A stretch of 46,422 nt of DNA from Oscillospiraceae bacterium (GTDB lineage: Bacteria; Bacillota; Clostridia; Oscillospirales; JAAYXM01), in the NCBI GenBank assembly GCA_017435965.1, contig JAFSEA010000096.1:1-46422 (forward strand). The letters run 5' to 3'. Made by a program: the position numbers and the translations under genes. Numbering within the stretch: position 1 is the first letter of the stretch; each line of letters opens with the position of its first letter. A model generated the notes under the pieces. That model saw only the letters and a list, made by a program, of their open reading frames with translations, had not been told where the DNA came from and did no database searches. Shown in pieces: positions 7,983 to 16,049 of the stretch.

Positions 7983-8408
7983 ATGATTAAAAAACTACTT
8001 AAAAAGTTTTATATTGATAAGGCTTTTTTGAAATTTGTTATTGTCGGAGTCATAAACACTCTTGTGGGTTCTGCAATAATGTTCGGATGCTATAATCTTC
8101 TTAATTGGGGATATGAAATATCCACTTTTGCAAATGTTTTTCTCACAAGCATCTTAAGCTATTTTCTGAACAAGCATTTCACGTTCAAAAACGGAAGACG
8201 CGGTGTTTTACCGATTGTTGAATTCGCGGTGAATATTGCCGTTTGTTATTTTGTGGGCTATGGTGTTGCCAAGCCTCTTGTCAGTTGGATGCTTTCGGGA
8301 TTGGGAAGTGTGGTACGAGATAATGTCTCAATGCTTGTGGGTATGGTACTGTTTACTTTGCTCAATTACTTCGGGCAGAGATTTATTGTGTTTTCAAAAC
8401 AAAGTTAG
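7983..8408 (+). CDS. GtrA-family membrane protein
   Basis: 141 residues with four membrane helices, at about 15-36, 46-63, 76-96 and 108-130. The loop Y-F-L-N-K-H-F-T-F-K after helix 2 and the C-terminal NYFGQRFIVF match the GtrA family. These are small proteins thought to flip, or help flip, polyprenyl-phosphate-linked sugars. The next gene encodes a GtrB-like GT2 glycosyltransferase, the usual partner, which supports the call. Only a weak SD (GGAAG) is visible. Confidence 0.85.
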   Translation: MIKKLLKKFYIDKAFLKFVIVGVINTLVGSAIMFGCYNLLNWGYEISTFANVFLTSILSYFLNKHFTFKNGRRGVLPIVEFAVNIAVCYFVGYGVAKPLVSWMLSGLGSVVRDNVSMLVGMVLFTLLNYFGQRFIVFSKQS

Positions 8409-8439
8409 AGTGTTTTCTTATATATGAAGGGGAATTTTT

Positions 8440-9390
8440 ATGGAAAGAAATCTTATAAGCATAGTTGTGCCTTGCTATAATGAGGAAAAAGCAATACCTT
8501 TTTTCCTTGAAGAGATCAGAAAAACAACAAGCGAAATGATTGAGAAGTATGATGTAGACTTTGAGTTTCTTTTTGTTGATGATGGCTCAAGGGATAAGAC
8601 CGCCGCACTTCTTCGCACCTATGCAAAAGAGAATACGGATGTAAAATATGTGATTTTTTCAAGAAATTTCGGAAAAGAAGCGGCTCTTTATGCAGGTCTT
8701 GAAAAAGCACGGGGTGACTTTGTTGTGGTTATGGATGCAGACCTTCAGGACCCACCCTCAATGCTTCCTGAAATGTATGAAGCTGTTATGACGGATGAAT
8801 ATGATGCTGCCGCCGCAAGGCGTGTTGACAGAAAAGGTGAGCCGCCCATACGATCATTTTTTGCGAGGAAGTTTTATAAGATTATAAATAAGATATCACA
8901 GACCGAGATAGTTGACGGTGCCCGTGACTATCGTATGATGAGCCGCCGTATGGTGGATGCCATACTTAGCATGAGCGAATATAACCGCTTTTCAAAAGGC
9001 ATTTTCAGCTGGGTTGGGTTTAATACAAAGTGGCTTGAATATAAAAACACAGAACGTGTTGCAGGTGAGACAAAGTGGTCATTCTGGAAGCTCTTTAAAT
9101 ATTCCATTGACGGAATAGTTGCTTTTTCCACAGCTCCTCTTGCAATCTCATCCTTTCTCGGTATAATTCTTTGCTTTATTTCCTGCATTATGGCAGGCTT
9201 TGTTGTTGTGAAAACTCTTGCATTCGGAGATCCCGTTGCCGGATATCCGTCAATGGTCTGTATAATCCTCTTCCTTTCGGGAGTAATTCTTTTAAGTCTC
9301 GGAATACAAGGTCAGTATCTTGCAAAAACATATATGGAAACAAAAAGAAGACCCATATATATTTCCAGGGAGGACAACTGCGATGGGTAA
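8440..9390 (+). CDS. GT2 glycosyltransferase, GtrB/DPM1-like, with two C-terminal membrane helices
   Basis: 316 residues. The GT-A domain has IVVPCYNEEKAIPFF near the start, the FLFVDDGSRD nucleotide-binding motif near 45-54 and MDADLQDPP near 99-107 (D-x-D). Two membrane helices at about 230-255 and 265-290 are typical of polyprenyl-phosphate hexosyltransferases such as GtrB. It probably loads a sugar from a nucleotide donor onto undecaprenyl phosphate at the inner face of the membrane, for GtrA and the GT-C enzyme downstream. SD AAGGGG. The end overlaps the next gene. Confidence 0.9.
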   Translation: MERNLISIVVPCYNEEKAIPFFLEEIRKTTSEMIEKYDVDFEFLFVDDGSRDKTAALLRTYAKENTDVKYVIFSRNFGKEAALYAGLEKARGDFVVVMDADLQDPPSMLPEMYEAVMTDEYDAAAARRVDRKGEPPIRSFFARKFYKIINKISQTEIVDGARDYRMMSRRMVDAILSMSEYNRFSKGIFSWVGFNTKWLEYKNTERVAGETKWSFWKLFKYSIDGIVAFSTAPLAISSFLGIILCFISCIMAGFVVVKTLAFGDPVAGYPSMVCIILFLSGVILLSLGIQGQYLAKTYMETKRRPIYISREDNCDG

Positions 9391-10993
9391 AAGGCTCTCG
9401 GCAGGCGTGCTGTCACTTGTTATTCTTTTGTCTGCCTGTGTGTATTTCTTTTTCTCGGAGCAAAAAGAGGGATTTCATTGTGACGAGATGTATTCCTTCG
9501 GTCTTTCAAACTCAACATTTCACTATGAAATGTATAACGAGGACGGAAGTATCCGTTGGAATACCGCAGAAGATATAGATGCGTATATGACAGCTTCGGA
9601 TGAGCATCGCTTTGATTATGCAAATGTTTATAAGAACCAGGCAGAAGATGTGCATCCGCCGCTTTTTTACATCTTTATGCATACCTTCTCTTCGTTCACA
9701 CCGGGAGAATATTCCATATACCACGCCATAATCACAAATATGCTTTTTGCGGCAGGTGCGACTATTTTTCTGTATCTCATAATGCTGAAGATTTCAAAAA
9801 AGAGAAGTTCGGCACTCATTGCCGCAACCATCTATGCTCTTTCGGCGAATTGCATAAATATGGTAACATATTTGCGTATGTACGAAATCCTTACTTTTTT
9901 CACAACAGCCGCAATATATGTGCATCTGGTGCTTGCGGAAAATGAGTATAAACTTACGTGGAAAAGGGCGTTGGCACTCGGAACGGTTATTTTTTTCGGA
10001 GCGTATACACAGTATTACTTCTTCATATTTATGACAGGACTTGCCCTGTGGACGATTGTTGATATCCTGAGGTGCAAAAGGAAAAAAGAGCTTCTTCGAT
10101 ATCTTGGGGTCATTGCAGTTGTTGCCGCAATCTATGCGGCTGTATGGCCTTATGTTTTCGGGCATCTGTTCGGTTCGGTCAGAGGCGAAGAGGCTTTTGC
10201 AAATATAGTGAGTTCTTCTTTCGTGGAAAGCCTGGTATTCTACCTGAATGTTATCAGAAACGGAGTGGGAAATCTGTTTTCTGCGATTGTCGTAGCGGCA
10301 ACGACTTTTTTGATATGCGCCAAAAGCGGGAGAGGACTTTGCCGCAGGATTGCAAGCAATAAAAACTTTTTTATGATTCTGTTTGTCGCGCTTTTCTATT
10401 TTCTGATAATTCTTCGGGTATCACCATATCAGACCGACAGATATATAGCTCCGATATTCCCGATTTTCTCGATAATAATTACCTTCTCTCTCGGATATGC
10501 TTATTCCCGAATTGTGAGGGTGTGTTCTGAGAAGCTTGCCCTTTCTCTTTTGTCGGTTCTGCTGATTCTCGGAATATCCACAGGCATATATGATGCCATG
10601 TATGGTGATTGGGAAATAAACTGGGATTCAAATTATTTATATGATATCCCCGAAGAGCATCAGAGAATATTTGATGAGCACAGCGGTAAAAAATGCGTTA
10701 TGATAAGGAAATCAGAAGCATATGCGCTGTGGAATATGCCCGATTATAAGCATTTTAAAGAAACTGCATTCGTCTTTCCGGATGAAATTGAGATGCTTTC
10801 GGAAAACAATCATCTTAAAGATGAAACGGAGTTTATTCTCTATATGAGTATACCGATAGATTCAGAGGAAAACATAGCAAGAATAAAGGAAGCACTCGGA
10901 TTTGACAATCATCAATTCCTTATATCTGCGGAGCAAAGGAATCATTCAAATATTTACCTTGTTTCAAAAGAAAATGTAAAGGAGATTGAATAA
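9383..10993 (+). CDS. GT39-like (GT-C) membrane glycosyltransferase
   Basis: 536 residues with about 10-11 membrane helices. The first outer loop carries HCDEMYSFG, the acidic D-E pair expected as catalytic or metal-binding in GT-C enzymes of the GT39/ArnT/PMT type. A soluble outer domain ends the protein. It would use a polyprenyl-phosphate sugar, supplied by the two preceding genes, to glycosylate an outer-face acceptor. The ATG at 9383 was chosen over an upstream in-frame ATG at 9320 because AGGGAGG (9367-9373) precedes it and it overlaps the previous stop by eight bases. Acceptor and sugar are unknown. Confidence 0.82.
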   Translation: MGKRLSAGVLSLVILLSACVYFFFSEQKEGFHCDEMYSFGLSNSTFHYEMYNEDGSIRWNTAEDIDAYMTASDEHRFDYANVYKNQAEDVHPPLFYIFMHTFSSFTPGEYSIYHAIITNMLFAAGATIFLYLIMLKISKKRSSALIAATIYALSANCINMVTYLRMYEILTFFTTAAIYVHLVLAENEYKLTWKRALALGTVIFFGAYTQYYFFIFMTGLALWTIVDILRCKRKKELLRYLGVIAVVAAIYAAVWPYVFGHLFGSVRGEEAFANIVSSSFVESLVFYLNVIRNGVGNLFSAIVVAATTFLICAKSGRGLCRRIASNKNFFMILFVALFYFLIILRVSPYQTDRYIAPIFPIFSIIITFSLGYAYSRIVRVCSEKLALSLLSVLLILGISTGIYDAMYGDWEINWDSNYLYDIPEEHQRIFDEHSGKKCVMIRKSEAYALWNMPDYKHFKETAFVFPDEIEMLSENNHLKDETEFILYMSIPIDSEENIARIKEALGFDNHQFLISAEQRNHSNIYLVSKENVKEIE

Positions 10994-12297
10994 TGAAACG
11001 AATATTTACACTTTTTATGTGTTTTCTGATGGCTCTTACATTTACTGCCTGTGATGACTATTCAAATGCAGGTGTTGCAGATGAAAAGCCGAAAGAAGAG
11101 AACAATATCGAACAACAAGAGGATATTGTGGAAATTGCAGAAGAAGCTGAAGAATATCCCACACTCCGTGTGAGAACCGATGAAATCAAGGCTTGTGAAT
11201 ATAAGTCGGATAGCGGCAAACTGCTTTATCACAGCACTTATCCCGAAGTTACGCTCTCGGATGAGGATGCGCTGAAATACCCCGAGCTTTCAAAGGCACT
11301 TCGGGAGTTCGTCGAAGAGGAAAAAGAAACAGCTGTCAGAGGTGAAGCTGAAGCAAAAGCGATTATTGATGAAACAATTGAAAATTATCCCGAATACGAT
11401 ATGGAATTGTATGATACCAAGGTAGCAAGAATTCGCCGTGGGGATGATACTGTTCTGAGTATTCAGCTTTATTATAACGGCTATAGCGGCGGTGCACATG
11501 GTTTTTATTCCAACGGCGGTGTTACCTTTGATACAAAAACGGGAGAAAAAATCTCTTTTTCCAATGTGGTAGTAAATAAATCTGCATTCCTTGATGCGGT
11601 TGCAGAAAAACTTGATGAAAGAAGAGAAGAACTCTGTTTTGGTGAGTCAACAAACATCCGTGAGCTTATAGACGGCGAAAATATGTTTGAATGGACTCTT
11701 GAAAACGATAGCGTCACCGTTTATTTTGCACCGTATGTTATAGCACCCTTTGCGGCAGGTGCACCTTCCGTCACCATTTCCGCGACAGAGTATCCCGGGC
11801 TTATAAATGAAAAATATATAAGTCATTCCGAGTGCTTTGCAATGGAGCTTTTCACAGATACTTTTGCCTATGATGTGACAGGCGATGGCGTGGCTGACAG
11901 AATAATGGTCTACGATTGGTGGGACTATGACGGCGAGAATGAAGTGCAAAGTCTCAAAGTTATGGTAAACGAAAAAGAATATTCCGACAAATTATCCTTT
12001 GAGGATGCAGAAGCAACATTTGTTAAAACCGCCGACGGCAAGTTTTATATATATGTTGATGTGACATATGAAAATTCAGGCGATATTTTATGCTTTGAGC
12101 TTTCGGAATGTATAAAAAAGATTGATGTACTTGAGGACTTGTTCATACGCCGTGACGATACGGGCGACGGCTCTCCCGGTCCCAATCGCAGATGGGTTAT
12201 AACAAATCCCGAAAGCTTTTTCCTTGAAGATTATGAGCAGAATAATTATGAATACAGAGTGGGGAAAAACGGAATCCCCGAAAGAAAAGATAAATAG
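10993..12297 (+). CDS. Lipoprotein with DUF4163/DUF3298-type domain
   Basis: 434 residues. A short signal ends in A-L-T-F-T-A-C with C20 as likely lipidated residue, followed by an acidic linker rich in Glu (about 30-55). Residues 60-270 resemble the DUF4163-DUF3298 pair known from RsiV-like and other surface proteins, with the hallmark YNGYSGGAHGFYSN and D-T-K-T-G. The rest is acidic and calcium-binding-like (DVTGDGVADR), without a confident family. Start and previous stop share an A (TAATG), so it belongs to the glycosyltransferase operon. Role unknown, possibly envelope sensing. Confidence 0.75.
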   Translation: MKRIFTLFMCFLMALTFTACDDYSNAGVADEKPKEENNIEQQEDIVEIAEEAEEYPTLRVRTDEIKACEYKSDSGKLLYHSTYPEVTLSDEDALKYPELSKALREFVEEEKETAVRGEAEAKAIIDETIENYPEYDMELYDTKVARIRRGDDTVLSIQLYYNGYSGGAHGFYSNGGVTFDTKTGEKISFSNVVVNKSAFLDAVAEKLDERREELCFGESTNIRELIDGENMFEWTLENDSVTVYFAPYVIAPFAAGAPSVTISATEYPGLINEKYISHSECFAMELFTDTFAYDVTGDGVADRIMVYDWWDYDGENEVQSLKVMVNEKEYSDKLSFEDAEATFVKTADGKFYIYVDVTYENSGDILCFELSECIKKIDVLEDLFIRRDDTGDGSPGPNRRWVITNPESFFLEDYEQNNYEYRVGKNGIPERKDK

Positions 12298-12377
12298 AAG
12301 AACAGACTTGTGATGTAAAAAGTCACAGACTTGTTTAAATTAAGTAAGCTTCGGAAAGAATAAAACAGGTGATTTTT

Positions 12378-12935
12378 TTGAAAAGATTTATCTGTTTTAT
12401 TCTTTTTTTGTTCTTTGTCCTTTGGGCGAAAGCGGAAGTTACAATACCGGAGGATTTTTATACAAACAACGGAGAGATTTTCGGAAAAGATGCGATAGTT
12501 GCCGAAAATGTGCTTCCCGAGACACTTCTTGTATGCATCGAGGAGGGGGAATGCCGTGAGCTTTATGCAGACTTTATTCCGCGGAATACCACAGAGAGAA
12601 AGCTTGTGTGGAGTGTAAACAGCGGATATTCTTCGGTTTCAATTTCTCCGGGCAAGGAAGGATGCACTCTGATGGGAAAAAAGGCAGGCAATGCAAAGAT
12701 AACCGTGAAGGCTCCGGGTGGTGCGTCTGCCGAGATTTCCGTTGAGGTAAGACCTGTTAAAAAAATTGTGGAAAAAATAGAAGAACCTCCAATACCACAA
12801 AGACCACCTCCTCAGAAATTTGACGGCAAAATGGCACGAAATTTTGCCGCAAAGCTCATTGTCGCATCGGGTGCGATGTTTTTGCTTGCAGGTATTCTTA
12901 TAATAACGGGAAGGAGAAATCGTGAGAAAAAATGA
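12378..12935 (+). CDS. Membrane-anchored protein with an Ig-like domain
   Basis: 185 residues: an N-terminal signal peptide (KRFICFILFLFFVLWAKA), a bacterial Ig-like segment (about 60-125) with the Big_2-type ending K-A-G-N-A-K-I-T-V-K, a proline-rich stalk (EEPPIPQRPPPQ) and one C-terminal membrane helix with a basic tail (GRRNREKK). A TTG start at 12378 is proposed because AGGTGA lies five to six bases upstream; a GTG at 12369 is the alternative. Probably displayed outside the cell and tethered to the membrane. It overlaps the next gene by 14 bases. Confidence 0.65.
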   Translation: MKRFICFILFLFFVLWAKAEVTIPEDFYTNNGEIFGKDAIVAENVLPETLLVCIEEGECRELYADFIPRNTTERKLVWSVNSGYSSVSISPGKEGCTLMGKKAGNAKITVKAPGGASAEISVEVRPVKKIVEKIEEPPIPQRPPPQKFDGKMARNFAAKLIVASGAMFLLAGILIITGRRNREKK

Positions 12936-13284
12936 CGGTAAATTTATTGTAAGCGGAGCTCTTGCAGGACTTGCAAACGGATTCTTCGGTGCAGGCGGAG
13001 GGATGTTTCTCGTCCCCCTTTTCTGCAGATGGATAAAGCTTTCCGACAGAGAAGCTCTCGCAACATCCCTTGCAGTTATTTTCCCCGTTTCCATAGTGTC
13101 AGCCGTGGTGTATTTTATAAATAACGGGATTGATGTTTTTGGTGCTCTTCCGTTTCTCATAGGCGGACTTTTCGGAGGGATTCTCGGGGGAAAGCTTTTT
13201 AAAAAAATATCCCCCGTAATTTTGCGGAGGACACTTGCACTCTTCATTATATACGGGGGAATACGCTCACTTTTTGCAATATGA
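12922..13284 (+). CDS. TauE/SafE-family permease, half-length (first of pair)
   Basis: 120 residues, about four membrane helices. SGALAGLANGFFGAGGGMFLVPL is the glycine-rich first helix of a TauE/SafE (DUF81) repeat. Family members of about 250 residues hold two such repeats; this protein has one. The GTG start is set by AAGGAG five bases upstream, inside the end of the preceding gene. The second half-length gene starts nine bases after its last base. A heterodimeric anion exporter (sulfite, sulfonate or similar) is the likely product; the substrate is unknown. Confidence 0.8.
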   Translation: MRKNDGKFIVSGALAGLANGFFGAGGGMFLVPLFCRWIKLSDREALATSLAVIFPVSIVSAVVYFINNGIDVFGALPFLIGGLFGGILGGKLFKKISPVILRRTLALFIIYGGIRSLFAI

Positions 13285-13292
13285 GGTGATGT

Positions 13293-13661
13293 ATGGAATT
13301 TCTTATAAAACTTCTTGCCGGCACCGTCACAGGAATACTGACGGGCTTTGGTATAGGCGGAGGAACACTTTTAATACTCTATCTCACTATGTTCAGGAAT
13401 ACTCCGCAACTTGAAGCCCAAGGGATAAATCTCATATATTTTCTGCCCACGGCAAGCGGTGCGCTTGTGTCGCACATAAAAAGCGGAAATATAAAGTTTC
13501 GTCCGGTGCTTTGTGCCGCAATTCCGGGAACTGCGGCGGCGATAGTTGCCGCATTTTTCGCATCACGCATTGATATGACAATCCTTCGCCGCATCTTCGG
13601 GGGATTTCTCGTGCTTGTGGGAATATCGGAGCTTTTTGCAAAAAAGCGAAGCCGTGGATAA
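13293..13661 (+). CDS. TauE/SafE-family permease, half-length (second of pair)
   Basis: 122 residues, about four membrane helices, with the equivalent helix GTVTGILTGFGIGGGTLLILYL at the start. Sequence and length differ from the partner, so this is an old, maintained pair rather than a fresh frameshift of a single gene: each has its own SD (here AGGTGATGT) and a clean start. Together they make one full-length equivalent. Its stop lies in the 5' arm and loop of a terminator hairpin. Confidence 0.8.
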   Translation: MEFLIKLLAGTVTGILTGFGIGGGTLLILYLTMFRNTPQLEAQGINLIYFLPTASGALVSHIKSGNIKFRPVLCAAIPGTAAAIVAAFFASRIDMTILRRIFGGFLVLVGISELFAKKRSRG

Positions 13662-13680
13662 ATCACGACTTCGCCTTTTT
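13646..13680 (+). terminator. Terminator overlapping the TauE/SafE stop codon
   Basis: GCGAAGCCGTG pairs with CACGACTTCGC with one C-A mismatch, followed by CTTTTT. The stop TAA (13659-13661) is in the loop. It ends the operon and, read on the other strand, may also stop LysR transcription. Confidence 0.7.
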
Positions 13681-13686
13681 ACAACT

Positions 13687-14559
13687 TTAAAAAGTCTGTT
13701 TTTTTGCATAATCTATAAACTTCTTCACATCGCCCGACATATTTCGTTCCTTGCTCCACACAAGAACAACCTTTGACTTTATGGGGTCTGCAAGGGGAAG
13801 GCTCACGATACCGGGAATGTCGTCGGCAATGTCACGGAACATAAATCCGCAGGCAAAGCCGGAGGAGATAAACTCTTTGATCATATAAAGCTGTGAGGAA
13901 AGGTGAACTATATTTGGCTCAACTCCCTTTGATGCAAAGGCAGAGGTTATAACGTCATACTGAATAAAGCCCTTGTCAAAGAGAATAAGAGGCTCACCAC
14001 GGAGGTCACGGAGGTCAATTTTTTTCTCTTTTGCAAGTCTGTGGTTTTCGGGAACACAGAAAACGGTTTCAACCTCACCGAGCTGAAGGGAGGAAAATCT
14101 TGCATGGTCAACAATATCTGTGGGAATGATTGCAAGGTCGAGGGATTCGTCCTTGAGAGAAGCGAGAAGACTTCCTGCGCCAAATTCGTGGGTGGATATG
14201 TCGATGTTTTCATAAAGTGCCTTAAAACCACGGTACAGCTTCGGAAGAAGGGAAATTCCCGTCATCGGCGGAATACCTATGCGGATTACGTTGCTTCCTC
14301 TGCCAAGGTCTGTCATAACGCTTGAGACTCGCTCAGCGTGCTCCAAAAGCTTCTGGGCGTGGCGGAGGAGGATTTCTCCTTCATGTGTGAGCATAAAACC
14401 CTTTTTCAGACGGTGAAAGAGGGTGACTCCGAACTCTGCCTCAAGCTCCTTGATTGCATTTGAGATAGAGGGCTGGGAAATATGCAGCTCTTCCGATGCA
14501 CGAGTTATGTTGTTGTATTTGCACGCCGTGCAAAAGTATTGCAACTGTAAAAGCTTCAT
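13687..14559 (-). CDS. LysR-family transcriptional regulator
   Basis: 290 residues. The winged helix-turn-helix at 1-60 (LQYFCTACKYNNITRASEELHISQPSISNAIKELE) is typical LysR, followed by the two-lobed effector-binding domain to residue 290. Start at MKLLQLQYF is chosen because AAGGAGG lies nine bases upstream; an upstream in-frame start would add 21 untypical residues. It lies downstream of the NAD operon in the same direction but after a terminator, and converges on the TauE/SafE genes. LysR genes often control a divergent neighbour, and here none is divergent. Target and ligand unknown. Confidence 0.88.
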   Translation of the reverse strand: MKLLQLQYFCTACKYNNITRASEELHISQPSISNAIKELEAEFGVTLFHRLKKGFMLTHEGEILLRHAQKLLEHAERVSSVMTDLGRGSNVIRIGIPPMTGISLLPKLYRGFKALYENIDISTHEFGAGSLLASLKDESLDLAIIPTDIVDHARFSSLQLGEVETVFCVPENHRLAKEKKIDLRDLRGEPLILFDKGFIQYDVITSAFASKGVEPNIVHLSSQLYMIKEFISSGFACGFMFRDIADDIPGIVSLPLADPIKSKVVLVWSKERNMSGDVKKFIDYAKKQTF

Positions 14560-14593
14560 TTCCGTATGCCTCCTTCTTTTTGGATACACGTTT

Positions 14594-14622
14594 AGTTTAC
14601 AATAAATCCCCTTGTTAATCAA
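14594..14622 (-). promoter_or_regulatory. Possible LysR gene promoter
   Basis: On the minus strand TTGATT (14617-14622) and TAAACT (14594-14599) are 17 bases apart. Both are imperfect, and the -35 lies in the loop and stem of the preceding terminator. Confidence 0.3.
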
Positions 14623-14630
14623 GGGGATTT
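14604..14630 (-). terminator. Terminator of the NAD operon
   Basis: A perfect inverted repeat, AAATCCCCTTG and CAAGGGGATTT, with a five-base loop directly after the niaR stop. On the minus strand it is followed by the moderately T-rich ATTGT. It could also serve as an operator for the LysR promoter it overlaps. Confidence 0.6.
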
Positions 14631-14632
14631 AA

Positions 14633-15178
14633 CTATTTTTTTCTGTCTATCTCCACAGGCTCAAATTCCCGGAGCTTTGCGAGAAAGCCTGCCTTCCAGA
14701 GGCTATCCTCAATGAGGTCAAGAGTTTCCGTGTCCTTTGCCGTCACGGTGTGGTAGTGATAGCCCGATGTGACATTCTTCAAAAGATGTGACTTTCCCGA
14801 GGTGATGTTTTCGATGAATTTTGAAACATCAAGGCGTGTGCGGATGTTCATTTCGGCAGACACCTTGTTATACGCTTTGTGGTAGATAAACACATCCTCA
14901 ACCACACCGCCGAGATCTACTATGAGGTTGAGCTCACGCTCAACATCCTCGTCGGAGTGGATGGTCTTGAAAACTCTTGTGGGGGAAGGCTTTTTATCAA
15001 GAACATATCCCTTTGAAAGGGCGTTTATGGCATACCCTTCCTCACGGAGTGCAGAAATGTCCTTCACTATTATCTGTCGGCTCACTCCGAATATAGATGC
15101 AAGTGCAGTAGCGGAAACGGGAGCATCGGCAAGGTTTAGCCGTGTGAGAATCTCGTCTCGTCTTATCTGAACCTTCAT
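14633..15178 (-). CDS. niaR: NiaR-type NAD biosynthesis repressor (HTH + 3H domain)
   Basis: 181 residues. An N-terminal HTH_11 (about 8-50: L-A-S-I-F-G-V-S-R-Q-I-I-V-K-D-I-S) is followed by a 3H domain with spaced histidines (TIHSDED, IYHKAYN, KSHLLKNVTSGYHYH). This is the architecture of NiaR (YrxA), the nicotinate-responsive repressor of NAD synthesis genes in Firmicutes. It is the last gene of nadABC, so it would autoregulate. The ATG at 15178, preceded by GGTGGGA, is preferred; a GTG at 15187 has no properly spaced SD. Confidence 0.88.
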   Translation of the reverse strand: MKVQIRRDEILTRLNLADAPVSATALASIFGVSRQIIVKDISALREEGYAINALSKGYVLDKKPSPTRVFKTIHSDEDVERELNLIVDLGGVVEDVFIYHKAYNKVSAEMNIRTRLDVSKFIENITSGKSHLLKNVTSGYHYHTVTAKDTETLDLIEDSLWKAGFLAKLREFEPVEIDRKK

Positions 15179-15190
15179 AAATCCCACCGC

Positions 15191-16045
15191 CTATATTGCG
15201 TGGAGGTTTTTAAGGGAAAGGTCGAGAATGGGAGAAGAGTGAGTGAGCGCACCGCTTGAGATATAATCAACTCCCAGATCTGTGAGGGCGGCAATGTTTT
15301 CCTTTGTGACGTTTCCGGATACTTCAACCTCGGCACGACCTGCGATATAGTCCATAGCTTCCTTTATCTCATCGTGGGTCATATTGTCAAGCATAATGAT
15401 ATGTGCTCCTGCTTCAACTGCTTCACGAACCATATCCATATTTTCAACTTCAACCTCAATCTTTCTGACAAAGGGTGCATATGCTTTTGCAGCCTTGATT
15501 GCGGCTGTTACACTTCCTGCAGCACCGATGTGGTTATCCTTTAAAAGAACACCGTCGGAGAGGTTGTAGCGGTGGTTTGAACCGCCGCCGACTCTTACTG
15601 CATATTTTTCAAAGATGCGGTTGTTGGGAGTTGTTTTTCTTGTATCTAAAAGTGTTGTGCGGCTTCCCTCAAGAAGCTTTGCAACGTTTCTTGTGTAGGT
15701 GGCAACGCCGCACATACGCTGGAGATAGTTAAGAGCAGTTCTCTCACCTGAGAGAAGAACTCTTATATCACCGCGGATTTTTCCGATAAGCTCGCCTTTT
15801 TTGATATCCTTGCCGTCTTCGGCATAGAATTCAAACTCGGTATTTTCGTCAATGAGGGTGAAAACTCTCTGGAAAACCTGTATTCCGCAGAGAACACCGT
15901 CCTGCTTGCAGATAAGGTCAACCTCACCGAGTTGTTTTTTCGGCATTACGCTGTTGGTGGTAACATCTTCGCTTGTGATATCCTCGTCGAGAGCTCCGAG
16001 GATAAGAGGATCAACTTTGAGTTTAAGGGTGGCATTGTCAAACAT
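15191..16045 (-). CDS. nadC: Nicotinate-nucleotide pyrophosphorylase (carboxylating), quinolinate phosphoribosyltransferase
   Basis: 284 residues. It converts quinolinate and PRPP to nicotinate mononucleotide, CO2 and PPi. Family motifs are present: LSGERTALNYLQRMCGVATYT, DTRKTTPNNRIFEKYAV, GGGSNHRYNLSDGVLLKDNHI, EVEVENMD and IMLDNM. The start MFDNATL is set by AAGGAG nine bases upstream, which overlaps the end of nadB; an upstream ATG at 16066 lies inside nadB. Gene order nadA-nadB-nadC-niaR is a complete aspartate-to-NaMN pathway under one repressor. Confidence 0.95.
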   Translation of the reverse strand: MFDNATLKLKVDPLILGALDEDITSEDVTTNSVMPKKQLGEVDLICKQDGVLCGIQVFQRVFTLIDENTEFEFYAEDGKDIKKGELIGKIRGDIRVLLSGERTALNYLQRMCGVATYTRNVAKLLEGSRTTLLDTRKTTPNNRIFEKYAVRVGGGSNHRYNLSDGVLLKDNHIGAAGSVTAAIKAAKAYAPFVRKIEVEVENMDMVREAVEAGAHIIMLDNMTHDEIKEAMDYIAGRAEVEVSGNVTKENIAALTDLGVDYISSGALTHSSPILDLSLKNLHAI

Positions 16046-16049
16046 AATC

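Noticed and set aside
9320..9382. Upstream ATG (9320) for the GT39-like gene
   Set aside because: It would overlap the GT2 gene by 71 bases and add 21 polar residues before the first membrane helix. The ATG at 9383 has AGGGAGG at the right distance.
12303..12340. A direct repeat CAGACTTGT and a short TGTGA/TCACA hairpin before the Ig-like protein gene
   Set aside because: The stem is only five base pairs, with a weak T-run (TTGTTT). It is too weak to call a terminator or operator.
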